A stretch of DNA of 31,668 nucleotides from Natrialbaceae archaeon (lineage in GTDB: Archaea; Halobacteriota; Halobacteria; Halobacteriales; Natrialbaceae): NCBI GenBank assembly GCA_003552325.1, contig PUKM01000267.1:1-31668 (forward strand), read 5' to 3'. The position numbers and the translations under genes are program-made. The notes under the pieces are model-generated. The model made no database searches. It was given only the letters and a program-made list of their open reading frames with translations, and was not told the origin of the DNA. Shown here piece after piece: positions 7,864 to 15,717 of this stretch; within the stretch, counting starts at the first letter, position 1; each line of letters opens with the position of its first letter.

Positions 7864-8550
7864 ATGTTAGAAGATGGCTTATCCTACCCGGCACGCGGTG
7901 ACTGGATCGGACGAATACTTATTGGAACCGTTCTGGGGTTCTTTTCGTTCCTGATACTCCCAGCGTTCCTTGTGATGGGGTACCTGATGCGAGTCCTCGA
8001 GAAAACCGTATCAGGAGACGATGAACCGCCCGAGTTCGGCGAGTGGGGAGACCTACTGGTAACAGGGATCGTGGCCGCGATTATTGCGTTTGCTTACGCT
8101 ATAATCCCGACAATTCTGTACTCGGTAGTCGTGATGACACTGGTTGGTGGTGGTGCACTGATTGGCGGGGATGGCGGGCTACTCGCTGGACTCGGGTTCA
8201 TGACGCTCCTTGCGTACATCCCACTGATGTTCCTCGTGTTGTATCTGGTCCCGGCAGCCTTGACGAACTATGCCGTCGAAGGATCAATCGGCGCAGCTTT
8301 CGACATTGGCGCGATCAAACCGGTCGTCCTCAGTATGGATTATTTAATGGCGATGCTCATCCCGGTCTTCGTCGCGATTGGCGTCAACATGATCGCAGGA
8401 ATCTTGGCGATTACCATCATAGGATTGTTGCTCGTTCCGTTCCTGTACTTTTACACCTACGTCGCGGTGTTCCGCATGTACGGGCTGGCGTTCGCCAAAA
8501 CCAGTCAGACAGCGATGGGTAGCTCGAGTGCCCCGGCATCGGCAGCCTGA
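7864..8550 (+). CDS. DUF4013 family polytopic membrane protein
   Basis: A 228-residue integral membrane protein of unknown function. It begins MLEDGLSYPARGDWIGRILIG, the form I recognise as typical of haloarchaeal DUF4013 proteins. Hydrophobic segments follow near residues 15-45, 70-95, 100-130, 135-160 and 175-215. The loop DDEPPEFGEWGDLLVTG after the first hydrophobic region is a family hallmark. The open frame extends upstream to an ATG at 7810, but those extra residues fall within an AT-rich promoter-like region and do not resemble the family, so I chose the ATG at 7864. The protein ends in a short Ser/Ala tail. No enzymatic residues are evident. Confidence 0.82.
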   Translation: MLEDGLSYPARGDWIGRILIGTVLGFFSFLILPAFLVMGYLMRVLEKTVSGDDEPPEFGEWGDLLVTGIVAAIIAFAYAIIPTILYSVVVMTLVGGGALIGGDGGLLAGLGFMTLLAYIPLMFLVLYLVPAALTNYAVEGSIGAAFDIGAIKPVVLSMDYLMAMLIPVFVAIGVNMIAGILAITIIGLLLVPFLYFYTYVAVFRMYGLAFAKTSQTAMGSSSAPASAA

Positions 8551-8575
8551 ACGACTGTTCCCGGTAACAGCAACC

Positions 8576-8581
8576 TTTTTT
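8576..8581 (+). terminator. T-run after the DUF4013 gene (possible terminator)
   Basis: Six consecutive Ts lie 26 bases after the DUF4013 stop, a common kind of archaeal terminator. The same run is centred about 25 bases upstream of the GTG at 8604, so it could instead form part of the next gene's promoter. Confidence 0.35.
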
Positions 8582-8603
8582 CGACACCAACCGAACGACA
8601 GCC

Positions 8604-9638
8604 GTGGACCTCTCAGAACGCGAGTTTCTCTTTGAACTCCGCTGTTGTCGGTGGGTCGAGCGGGTCTGGAAACCTGCCCGGGATCCCGCTATCCCCCTCG
8701 TTGCCCGCCAACTGGGAACCAGAAACCGACGGTGGGATACCATCGTCCTCGAGTGTGACCCCGACGCCCTGGCCCACCGTGCGAAGTTCGGCCTGGAGGC
8801 CCTCGACAGCGACCTCCTCCACGTCATCCGCCACGCCCCTGAGGAGTGGGAATACTATCGTGACGCCCTTCCTCACCCGGGCTACCCGTGGCGGTACGTT
8901 CGGGAGGCGATTCACGAGGGCGACGAGCGCGGAATCCTCGAGACCCGACGAGTTGGGAACAAAATCGAGATCAAACGCCGTTGGCCCTACCGAGATTGGG
9001 TCGAGCGAATCGTCGCCATCGAAAACAAACCGGACCTCGACTCGAGTGCGGCGCGCACGCTTCGTCCCCAATTAGAGTACGACGTTGCCCTGTCGCTGGC
9101 CGACGAGGTGTGGGTCGCGACGGCAGCAACCGACGAGCGCGTCGAACCAGCCTTACTCGAGGTACTTCCTGTCGAAGCCGGTATCCTCACACTCGAGCCC
9201 GACACGCTCGACGCCGAAATCGTCTGGTATCCCCGCACGCTCGCCGTCGAAAAACCGGGCACACGAATCCTCGAGCGACCAACGGGCGGCGGCCACGACG
9301 CCTCCGGGGCCGCGTTCGAGTACGTCGACCCCGAAGAAAAGACGGCGATACGTCGCCAGATCGCCGAGCGGGCATACGAACGCGGGTGGCGGTCGTTCGT
9401 CGAGACGATGCGCCCCGACTGTCGCCACTTCGAACTGCGCAGTAATGGCCAGTTTCTCCCGTTTTGTGCGGCGAAGGGACGGTGTCAGACCGCGAGTGAG
9501 TGCTCGAGTCGCTGTGGGGACCTCGAGCCCGAGCCGCCAGCGTGGCGAATGCGGGGCTGGCCGCTCGAGGGCGGTCCCGGAAAGCGTCTCAAACAGTTGC
9601 TTGCCGACCGGCGTCGTCGTCGTCGACCTAACCTATGA
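8604..9638 (+). CDS. DUF5787-type protein, possible Fe-S PD-(D/E)xK nuclease
   Basis: A 344-residue protein read from a GTG start. I believe it belongs to the haloarchaeal DUF5787 family; the function is not established. Several features suggest a restriction-endonuclease-like nuclease: an acidic pair in RRWDTIVLE (D45, E50), then VAIENK (E140-x-K142) on a predicted strand, then RPQLEYD (Q156, Y159) leading to ADEVWVAT. This order recalls the D...ExK...QxxxY pattern of RecB-like nucleases, with about 80 inserted residues before ExK. C14/C15 near the N-terminus and C273, C288, C294, C300 and C304 near the C-terminus recall the split Fe-S clusters of Cas4 and AddB. The C-terminus is Arg-rich (RRRRRR). 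The nuclease reading is inference; a non-enzymatic role is possible. Confidence 0.72.
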   Translation: MDLSEREFLFELRCCRWVERVWKPARDPAIPLVARQLGTRNRRWDTIVLECDPDALAHRAKFGLEALDSDLLHVIRHAPEEWEYYRDALPHPGYPWRYVREAIHEGDERGILETRRVGNKIEIKRRWPYRDWVERIVAIENKPDLDSSAARTLRPQLEYDVALSLADEVWVATAATDERVEPALLEVLPVEAGILTLEPDTLDAEIVWYPRTLAVEKPGTRILERPTGGGHDASGAAFEYVDPEEKTAIRRQIAERAYERGWRSFVETMRPDCRHFELRSNGQFLPFCAAKGRCQTASECSSRCGDLEPEPPAWRMRGWPLEGGPGKRLKQLLADRRRRRRPNL

Positions 9639-9680
9639 GCCGGCGGAGAAAGTTAGTTCCCGCAACCCGGACACGAGTGG

Positions 9681-10823
9681 CTATAGCCCCAGTTCGCGCC
9701 CGATCACCAGATGCTGAATCTCGCTCGTACCCTCACCGATCTCCATCAGCTTGGCGTCGCGGTAGAATCGCTGTGGAGCGAAATCGGTGGTGTAGCCGTA
9801 GCCTCCGAGCACCTGCACGGCGTCTTCGGCCACCTCTCGAGCGGCCTCACTGGCGTCGAGTTTGGCCAGTGCGGATTCTTTGGTGACTGACTGGCCCTTG
9901 TCATAGCGCGTGGCGGCTTTGTGCGTCAGGAGCCTGGCTCGCTCGGTCTTTCGGTGCATGCTCACCAGTTTGTCTCGGATCGCGTCGAACTTGCTGATCG
10001 GCTGACCGAACTGCTCGCGTTCCTGGCTGTAGGCGTGGGCGTGTTCGTAGGCACCCTGAGCGAGGCCGGTCGAGATAGCGGCGATCGAGATGCGTCCGCC
10101 GTCGAGGGTCTTTTTGGTCTGGTCCCACCCGTCGCCCTCCTCGCCCAACAATCGATCATCGGAGAGGCGAACGTCGTCCAACGAAATTTCACAGGTTGGT
10201 GAGGCGTTCAGGCCCATTTTGTCCCAGACGGTCGTGACCTCGAACCCGTCGTCTGCCTCGGGGTCGACGATGAACGTCGAGATGCCACTGTAGCCCGCAT
10301 CCGGGTCGGTGACCGCCTTCACCAGGACCGAACCGGCGACGTTCGCGTTCGTGATGAACTGTTTTGTTCCGTTGAGCACCCACTCGTCACCCTCTCTCGT
10401 CGCATACGTATCCATGTCCGAGGCGTCAGAACCACTGCCCGGTTCGGTGAGCGCCCAGCCGCCGAGATACTCCCCCGTTGCGAGCGGGCGGAGCCAACGA
10501 TCTTTCTGCTCCTCAGTGCCGAAGAGTTCGATCGGCTTCGTCGCCAGCGACGTGTGGGCAACGTACGACAGCGCCACCGACCCTGAGACACGCCCTAACT
10601 CCTCGCCGACAATGGCGTACATCAGGGTGTCGCCACCGAGACCGCCGTACTCCTCGGTGATGGGCACGCCCATCATGTCCAGTTCGGCTAACTGGGCGAA
10701 TACCTCCTCTGGGAACCGGTGTTCGTCTTCGATCTCCTGGGCGATCGGCGCGATTTCCTCGTCGCAAAACTCCCGAACGGTGTCCCGGATCATCCGGTGT
10801 TCGTCGGGTAGGTCGAATTCCAT
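9681..10823 (-). CDS. Acyl-CoA dehydrogenase
   Basis: A 380-residue FAD enzyme that oxidises acyl-CoA to the 2-enoyl-CoA. Both family signatures are present: ALTEPGSGSDASD at 124-136 and, near the C-terminus, QVLGGYGYTTDFAPQRFYRD (337-356), followed by GEGTSEIQ with the expected catalytic base E364. The fold order (N-terminal helical, middle beta, C-terminal helical) and length are normal. The chain-length or branched-chain preference cannot be read reliably. The frame extends two codons upstream to a TTG, but the ATG at 10823 matches the family start and lies 28 bases from a TATA element. It converges with the DUF5787 gene. The paralogue at the right end of the window is of a different subtype. 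Confidence 0.94.
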   Translation of the reverse strand: MEFDLPDEHRMIRDTVREFCDEEIAPIAQEIEDEHRFPEEVFAQLAELDMMGVPITEEYGGLGGDTLMYAIVGEELGRVSGSVALSYVAHTSLATKPIELFGTEEQKDRWLRPLATGEYLGGWALTEPGSGSDASDMDTYATREGDEWVLNGTKQFITNANVAGSVLVKAVTDPDAGYSGISTFIVDPEADDGFEVTTVWDKMGLNASPTCEISLDDVRLSDDRLLGEEGDGWDQTKKTLDGGRISIAAISTGLAQGAYEHAHAYSQEREQFGQPISKFDAIRDKLVSMHRKTERARLLTHKAATRYDKGQSVTKESALAKLDASEAAREVAEDAVQVLGGYGYTTDFAPQRFYRDAKLMEIGEGTSEIQHLVIGRELGL

Positions 10824-10846
10824 ACGCAATACTTGCCAGCAATCGA

Positions 10847-10855
10847 GATAAATTC
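10847..10855 (-). promoter_or_regulatory. TATA element of the acyl-CoA dehydrogenase gene
   Basis: On the minus strand GAATTTATC is centred about 28 bases upstream of the ATG at 10823, as expected for a leaderless archaeal transcript. It separates this gene's transcription from the membrane-protein gene upstream. Confidence 0.5.
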
Positions 10856-10893
10856 ACCGAAGGGCACCTGAGTATCGAACGACGGCTCGAGCC

Positions 10894-12081
10894 TTACCAG
10901 CCTCGTCGAGGCTCGTCGTCGTCATCGTCATCGTCGTCGTCCTCGAACGTCCACTCACTCGAGGTGTCCCAGCCTTCGTCTCCCGGTGACTCGCCGTTCG
11001 GTGGTAATTCGGTGTCCGAATCCGTGCCCGGGTCGGACCACCGATCATCCCCCGCGTCGGTTTCTGCTCCGTTCTGATCAGCAGCTCGTAGCGACTCTCG
11101 GCGTTCGGGGATGAGGTCGAGTTCGTGGTCCGTATCCCCCAGCAAGAGGAACTCGTAGTAACGGAAGTAGGCGTCGATGGGGACCCGGATCGCCATAATC
11201 GCGAAAAAGAGGACGACGATGGCGATGATACCAACCAACCCGCCGAGGATAGCGAGGGGGCCACCGATCACGATGATGATCGCTGCGAGGATGCCAAACG
11301 GAATGAGGACAGCCAGGGCCGTAATAGCGGCGAGGAACCCGAAGCCGATGTTGATCGCAAACTGAAGGATCCAGACGAGAATCACGTAGACGGCATACTC
11401 AGCGAGGTTCCCTCGAAGGGTCGGAAGAAATCGGCGCCAGGCAGCCAACACACCACGTCCCTCGAGGACCATGATCTGGGTCACGAACACGGTGGTGAAT
11501 CGGGCGATAAGCGAGTAGATGAGTGTCAGGCCAAGTCCCAAAAAGGCCAACAATGCCCCAACGATTGCGAGTTCAGTGGTGATCCCATTAGCCGTCGTGA
11601 ATGCGTACCAGCCCGCGATCCCCAGTGGGAGGAAAAAAGCGAACAAGAGCCCCAGTCGAAAGACGAGCAATCGGAGACCGTCGCCGATGTGCTGATTGAA
11701 GTATCGGCGAACCCTGACGGTATCTGCCCGCAAAGATTCGATGAAGACGAACTCCATAATGGCAGCGATCGTCGCATAAATCAGCCAGAGAGCGATGATA
11801 ATTAATAACAGGACGATGAGTGCGCTCACGAGTTCCTCGACGGGCAGTTCCTCACCCGTCTCCGCCTCAAACTCGCCCTCGAGTTCCTCGAAGACACCGT
11901 TTTCGCCAGTTTGGGTCTCGACACCTGTCAGGTCACCAGCCGGGACGCCCGGCCCACCAACGGTCAGCCCACCGACGAAGAAGACGACGATGGCGAGTTT
12001 GAGCCAGGTGCTCGCGTCGATCGGCGTCAAGCGGTCCCGCGTCACGTCGATAGCGTCCCCAAGGTTATCGATGGCGTCCAT
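10894..12081 (-). CDS. Polytopic membrane protein with acidic C-terminal tail
   Basis: A 395-residue haloarchaeal membrane protein of unknown function; I think it falls in the DUF7544 group but am not certain. The N-terminus (AIDNLGDAIDVTRDRLTPIDASTWLKL) precedes a first hydrophobic helix at about 26-42. A soluble Glu-rich segment (50-84) follows, then helices near 86-112, 136-160, 171-195, 228-258 and 260-300. The last helix leads into RVPIDAYFRYYEFLLLGD. The final 75 residues are hydrophilic and very acidic, including nine consecutive Asp residues and ending EPRRGW. The repeated Asp codons form a GTC/ATC triplet repeat at the DNA level. No enzymatic motif is visible. It is divergent from the RIO kinase gene. 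Confidence 0.72.
   Translation of the reverse strand: MDAIDNLGDAIDVTRDRLTPIDASTWLKLAIVVFFVGGLTVGGPGVPAGDLTGVETQTGENGVFEELEGEFEAETGEELPVEELVSALIVLLLIIIALWLIYATIAAIMEFVFIESLRADTVRVRRYFNQHIGDGLRLLVFRLGLLFAFFLPLGIAGWYAFTTANGITTELAIVGALLAFLGLGLTLIYSLIARFTTVFVTQIMVLEGRGVLAAWRRFLPTLRGNLAEYAVYVILVWILQFAINIGFGFLAAITALAVLIPFGILAAIIIVIGGPLAILGGLVGIIAIVVLFFAIMAIRVPIDAYFRYYEFLLLGDTDHELDLIPERRESLRAADQNGAETDAGDDRWSDPGTDSDTELPPNGESPGDEGWDTSSEWTFEDDDDDDDDDEPRRGW
10910..10942. repeat. Trinucleotide repeat encoding a poly-Asp tract
   Basis: Tandem GTC/ATC units on the plus strand encode the poly-aspartate stretch of the membrane protein on the minus strand. Such tracts are prone to slippage, so the tail length may vary among strains. 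Confidence 0.6.
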
Positions 12082-12106
12082 TCGTTAGCCCGGTACGGGA
12101 CGTATC

Positions 12107-12115
12107 AGTAAAATG
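12107..12115 (-). promoter_or_regulatory. Possible TATA element of the membrane-protein gene
   Basis: ATTTTACTG on the minus strand is centred about 30 bases upstream of the ATG at 12081. The spacing is good and the match moderate. Confidence 0.35.
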
Positions 12116-12162
12116 GTGTGGTTCACGGGCCGAGTATATCGGTTCGTGGCCCCCAGAGGAAC

Positions 12163-12172
12163 GAATTTAACA
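12163..12172 (+). promoter_or_regulatory. TATA element of the RIO kinase gene
   Basis: GAATTTAACA is centred about 28 bases before the ATG at 12195 but only about 19 before the ATG at 12186. Archaeal spacing therefore favours the internal ATG as the true, leaderless start. Confidence 0.45.
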
Positions 12173-12194
12173 CGCCCCACTGAATATGACCGAT

Positions 12195-13001
12195 ATGGAC
12201 ATCCGCCAACTCGCGCGTGGCACGGTCGAGTGGCCCCGTCTCGAGCGTGTTGTTCGAACGTTGGCGGAACGCTACGACCTCGAATCCGTCCGCGTCGAGT
12301 TCCTCGAGGCGGACAACTGGCTGTCGATTCCGTGTGTACTCAACGACCAGTACTTCGTCAAAATCGTCTCCCGACAGAACGCCCTGGTTCACGGCTTGCT
12401 CACCACCGGCCGAAACGTCGGGGCGTTCTCCTCGGGGACCGAGGGCTTTTTCGATCGGTTCGACACGCCGTTACAGATGGTCGAACACGAATTTGAGGCG
12501 ACCCAACGCATGCGTGAGGTCGGGCTGAATACCCCGAAGCCGATCGATGCGTTCGAGGTGAACGGCCTGGGCGTACTCGTCCTCGAGTATCTCCCGGATT
12601 TTCAGACCCTGGGTGACCTCTCGGACGACGAAATCCTGGCCAACACACGACCACTCTTCGAGATGCTTGCCGCCCTCCACGAGCACGAACTGGTCCATGG
12701 AGACCTGCGGGCAGAGAACGTCCTGCTCAAAGGCGGTGAACTGTACTTCATCGACGCAACGAGCGTCAGTGAGGGGCGGATTCACGAAGCCAGTGCCTAC
12801 GACGTCGCCTGTGCGCTCGCGATACTCGAGCCCCGGATCGGGGCACGCGAGGCGGTGAAAGCAGCCGTGAGCGTCTACGACGAGTCGGTGTTACTCTCGG
12901 CTCGCTCGTTTCTCGATTTCGTCAGACTCCGCCCTGATCACGAGTTCGACACGACCCAACTCAGAAGTGAAGTCGAAAACGTCGCCGACAGCAGACCGTA
13001 A
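12195..13001 (+). CDS. RIO-type serine/threonine protein kinase
   Basis: A 268-residue atypical kinase of the RIO/Bud32 class. The visible kinase residues are the ATP-binding lysine in YFVKI (K56), a glutamate in VEHEFEATQRMR (about 99), the catalytic loop VHGDLRAENVL (H168, D170, N175) and the metal-binding aspartate of YFIDAT (D187), which replaces DFG as usual for RIO kinases. There is no classical glycine-rich loop. The segment GRNVGAFSSGTEGFFDRFDTP is a conserved haloarchaeal block. Archaeal RIO kinases are linked to ribosome maturation and regulation, but this subtype's target is unknown. I chose the ATG at 12195 (MDIRQLARG) over that at 12186 on TATA spacing and resemblance to relatives. 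It ends eight bases from the converging sufD stop. Confidence 0.85.
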   Translation: MDIRQLARGTVEWPRLERVVRTLAERYDLESVRVEFLEADNWLSIPCVLNDQYFVKIVSRQNALVHGLLTTGRNVGAFSSGTEGFFDRFDTPLQMVEHEFEATQRMREVGLNTPKPIDAFEVNGLGVLVLEYLPDFQTLGDLSDDEILANTRPLFEMLAALHEHELVHGDLRAENVLLKGGELYFIDATSVSEGRIHEASAYDVACALAILEPRIGAREAVKAAVSVYDESVLLSARSFLDFVRLRPDHEFDTTQLRSEVENVADSRP

Positions 13002-13009
13002 TTCGACGC

Positions 13010-14224
13010 TTAAGCCGTCAAACGGTCGTGGATGAGTTCTTCGAGGTCCTCACGGAGTTCGTCGACGGCGACCTCCTCGAGGACGGGCACGAAGAAGCCC
13101 TCGACGAGCATGTTCCGTGCCAGTTCCGGGGTGACACCACGGGAGGTCATGTAGAGCAAGTCCTCCTCGTCGATCTGGCCGACGGTCGCGGAGTGGCTGG
13201 CTTCGGTGTCGTGGTTATTGATGATGAGTTTCGGGGAGGCGTCAGCCTCTGACTCATCCGATAGCATCAGCGTGTTCTCACGCTGGTAGGAGCTGGTATC
13301 CCAGGCGTCGCGGCCGACGTCCTGGACACCCTCGTACACCGAGCGAGCGATATCGTCGGTGACGCCTCGGGTCACGAGGTCTGCGGTCGTATGCTCGGCA
13401 CGGTGCCAGACCTTGACGTCGAGGTCGAAGTGCTGGTCCTCGTGGCCGTAGAAGGCTCCGACGATCTTGGTTTCCGAGGAGTCCCCGGAAAGCAGTGTCG
13501 ACGTCTCGGTTTTCGTCAGTTTGGTCCCGATGTTGCCCTCGATCCAGTTGATCGTGGCGTAGGTGTCGGTCTCACCGCGTTTGGCGGTGAAACAGTAGGC
13601 ATCCTCCGAGAGGTTCTGGAGGCTGCCGTACTGAACGTAGCTGTTCTCACCGGCGGCGATCTCGACGATCCCGCTGTAGTATTGTTCGTCCTCGAGTTCC
13701 GTCCCGGTGGACTGACGCTCGAGGATCGTGACCGAAGCCGATTCCTCGGTAATGACGAGCGTGTAGTTGAACAGCGATCGGGAGTGCTGTTCGGTTCGGA
13801 TGGTGACGTCTTCGGCGTCGACACCTTCGGGGACGTAGACGACCGTTCCCGTGCTGAACAGTGCCGTCGACAGCGCGGTCAGGTAGTTCTCCTGTGGGTC
13901 GACGATCGAGCCAAAGTGCTCGCGTACGAGGTCTTCGTGGGCGTCGAGTGCCTCACTCCACGAGAGAACGTCGACCGAGTCCGGGCCGACCTGGTCTTTC
14001 TCTTCGGCGGCGTTGAGCGGGTCGACCAGGGTCTCGAAGTCCAGGCCGTGCAGATTCGTCCAGTCACGACCGGGCGTTCGGATGACCTTCGGCATGTCGA
14101 GCTCCTCGAGCGCTTCCAGCGCATCGAGACGGGTCTCGAGCATCCAGTCGGGTTCCCCGAGTGACTGGGAGATCTCACGAACCTGTGCCTCCGTCAGATT
14201 GGCATGTACCTGTGTCGTGCTCAT
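13010..14224 (-). CDS. sufD: Fe-S cluster scaffold protein SufD
   Basis: A 404-residue SufB/SufD-family protein, the last gene of the sufCBD operon. In the SufBC2D complex it partners SufB and helps build Fe-S clusters, with roles in iron acquisition and complex stability. The C-terminal family block ASHSATVGQIDEEDLLYMTSRG is present, with the conserved His of SATVG. The N-terminal helical region (NLTEAQVREISQSLGEPDW) is shorter than in SufB, and no SufB-type Cys-containing ECDALM motif is seen, which separates it from SufB. The ATG at 14224 follows the sufB stop by one base, implying coupled translation. The frame runs upstream into sufB, but those residues are not family-like. Confidence 0.93.
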   Translation of the reverse strand: MSTTQVHANLTEAQVREISQSLGEPDWMLETRLDALEALEELDMPKVIRTPGRDWTNLHGLDFETLVDPLNAAEEKDQVGPDSVDVLSWSEALDAHEDLVREHFGSIVDPQENYLTALSTALFSTGTVVYVPEGVDAEDVTIRTEQHSRSLFNYTLVITEESASVTILERQSTGTELEDEQYYSGIVEIAAGENSYVQYGSLQNLSEDAYCFTAKRGETDTYATINWIEGNIGTKLTKTETSTLLSGDSSETKIVGAFYGHEDQHFDLDVKVWHRAEHTTADLVTRGVTDDIARSVYEGVQDVGRDAWDTSSYQRENTLMLSDESEADASPKLIINNHDTEASHSATVGQIDEEDLLYMTSRGVTPELARNMLVEGFFVPVLEEVAVDELREDLEELIHDRLTA

Positions 14225-14225
14225 A

Positions 14226-15656
14226 TTATCCGAGGCTCCCCTCCATCTCGAGTTCGATGAGACGGTTGAGTTCGACGGCGTATTCGATCGGCAGTTCCTC
14301 CGTGATCGGCTCGATGAAGCCAGCGACAATCATCTTCTTGGCGTCGTCGTCGTCCAGGCCGCGAGACTGGAGGTAGAAGATGTCCTCGTCGCCGATTTTC
14401 CCGACCGTTGCCTCGTGGGCAACGTCGACTTTGGACTCTTCGATCTCCATGTACGGCATGGTGTCGGACGTCGACTCGTTGTCGAACATCAGGGCGTCAC
14501 ACTCCACGGCAGTCGAGGAGCCTTCGGCGCCGTCGGCGATGTGGACGAGACCGCGGTAGTTGGTGCGGCCGCCGTCTTTCGAGATCGATTTCGACTCGAT
14601 CGTGGACTTGGTGTCCGGCGCGTTGTGGTACACTTTTGCCCCGGTGTCGATGTCCTGACCCTCGCCAGCGAAGGCGATGGTAATGTGGGTGTCTGTCGCG
14701 TTACGACCCTTGAGGATCGAACACGGGTAGAGCATGGTGGCTTTCGAGCCCATGCTTCCGGAGATCCACTCCATCGTACCGTCTTCCTCGACGAGTGCAC
14801 GTTTGGTGTTGAGGTTGTAGGTGTTCTTCGACCAGTTCTGAACCGTCGAGTACTGGACGTGAGCACCTTCTTTGACGAATACCTCGACACCACCGCTGTG
14901 GAGGTTGTGTTTGCCGTATTTCGGGGCGGAACAGCCCTCGATGTAGTGAACCTCCGAGCCGGGTTCAGCAACGATGAGCGTGTGTTCGAACTGGCCCATT
15001 CCCTCACTGTTCATGCGGAAGTACGCCTGGACAGGCATCTCGACGGTGACGTCTTCGGGGACGTAGACGAACGACCCACCGGACCAGACCGCGCCGTGCA
15101 GGGCGGCGAACTTGTTGTCACTTGGCGGCACACACGTCGTCATGAAGTGTTCTTTGACGATCTCGGGGTGCTCTTTGACCGCCTGGTCCATGTTCATGAA
15201 GACGACGCCTTTCTCCTCCCACTGTTCTTGCATGTTCTGGTAGACGATCTCGGACTCGTACTGTGCACCGACGCCCGAGAGCGCCTTCCGCTCGGCTTCC
15301 GGAATGCCGAGTTTTTCGAACGTGTCTTTGATGTCGTCAGGGAGTTCGTCCCAGTCGTCGACGCCTTCACGCTTGTCGACGTCGGGGCGGATGTACGGAA
15401 CGATCTCTTCGACGTCCAGTTCCGAGAGGTCTGGCTGGCCGGGCCAGTTCGTCGGCATCGGCATCGCCTGGTACTGTTTCAGTGCACGAAGACGCCGCTC
15501 GAGCATCCACTCGGGTTCGTCTTTGTCCTCCGAAATGAGGCGGATCGTCTCCTCGTTCAGCCCCTTTTCGGATTGCATTGCCGAGCGCTGCTCCTGTTTG
15601 AAGTCGAAGCGGGCTTCGGTGTCGGTCTCTTTGAGGTGGTCTTGTTCTGAGCTCAT
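14226..15656 (-). CDS. sufB: Fe-S cluster scaffold protein SufB
   Basis: A 476-residue SufB, the core scaffold on which [Fe-S] clusters are assembled. It has the SufB N-terminus (EKGLNEETIRLISEDKDEPEW), the PTNWPGQPDLSELD region, the conserved HYIEGCSAP segment, and VECDALMFDNESTSDTMP. The Cys of the last motif corresponds to the functionally essential SufB cysteine of E. coli (Cys405). The DVAHEATVGKIGDEDIFYLQSRG block is intact. Length matches archaeal and bacterial SufB. It lies between sufC (61-base gap) and sufD (one-base gap). A weak TATA-like GTAATATCG near 15688-15696 could be an internal promoter, but co-transcription from sufC is the simpler reading. Confidence 0.95.
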   Translation of the reverse strand: MSSEQDHLKETDTEARFDFKQEQRSAMQSEKGLNEETIRLISEDKDEPEWMLERRLRALKQYQAMPMPTNWPGQPDLSELDVEEIVPYIRPDVDKREGVDDWDELPDDIKDTFEKLGIPEAERKALSGVGAQYESEIVYQNMQEQWEEKGVVFMNMDQAVKEHPEIVKEHFMTTCVPPSDNKFAALHGAVWSGGSFVYVPEDVTVEMPVQAYFRMNSEGMGQFEHTLIVAEPGSEVHYIEGCSAPKYGKHNLHSGGVEVFVKEGAHVQYSTVQNWSKNTYNLNTKRALVEEDGTMEWISGSMGSKATMLYPCSILKGRNATDTHITIAFAGEGQDIDTGAKVYHNAPDTKSTIESKSISKDGGRTNYRGLVHIADGAEGSSTAVECDALMFDNESTSDTMPYMEIEESKVDVAHEATVGKIGDEDIFYLQSRGLDDDDAKKMIVAGFIEPITEELPIEYAVELNRLIELEMEGSLG

Positions 15657-15717
15657 GATTTGAATCTGTTTGTGGTTACGGCCGCAGCGATATTACGGTT
15701 TGGCTAGGTGGTTTTGG

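Noticed and set aside
14013..15650. A 545-codon open frame on the plus strand opposite sufB and sufD
   Set aside because: It is antisense to well-conserved suf genes, has no recognisable domain, and arises from GC-rich codon bias that removes stop codons from the opposite strand.
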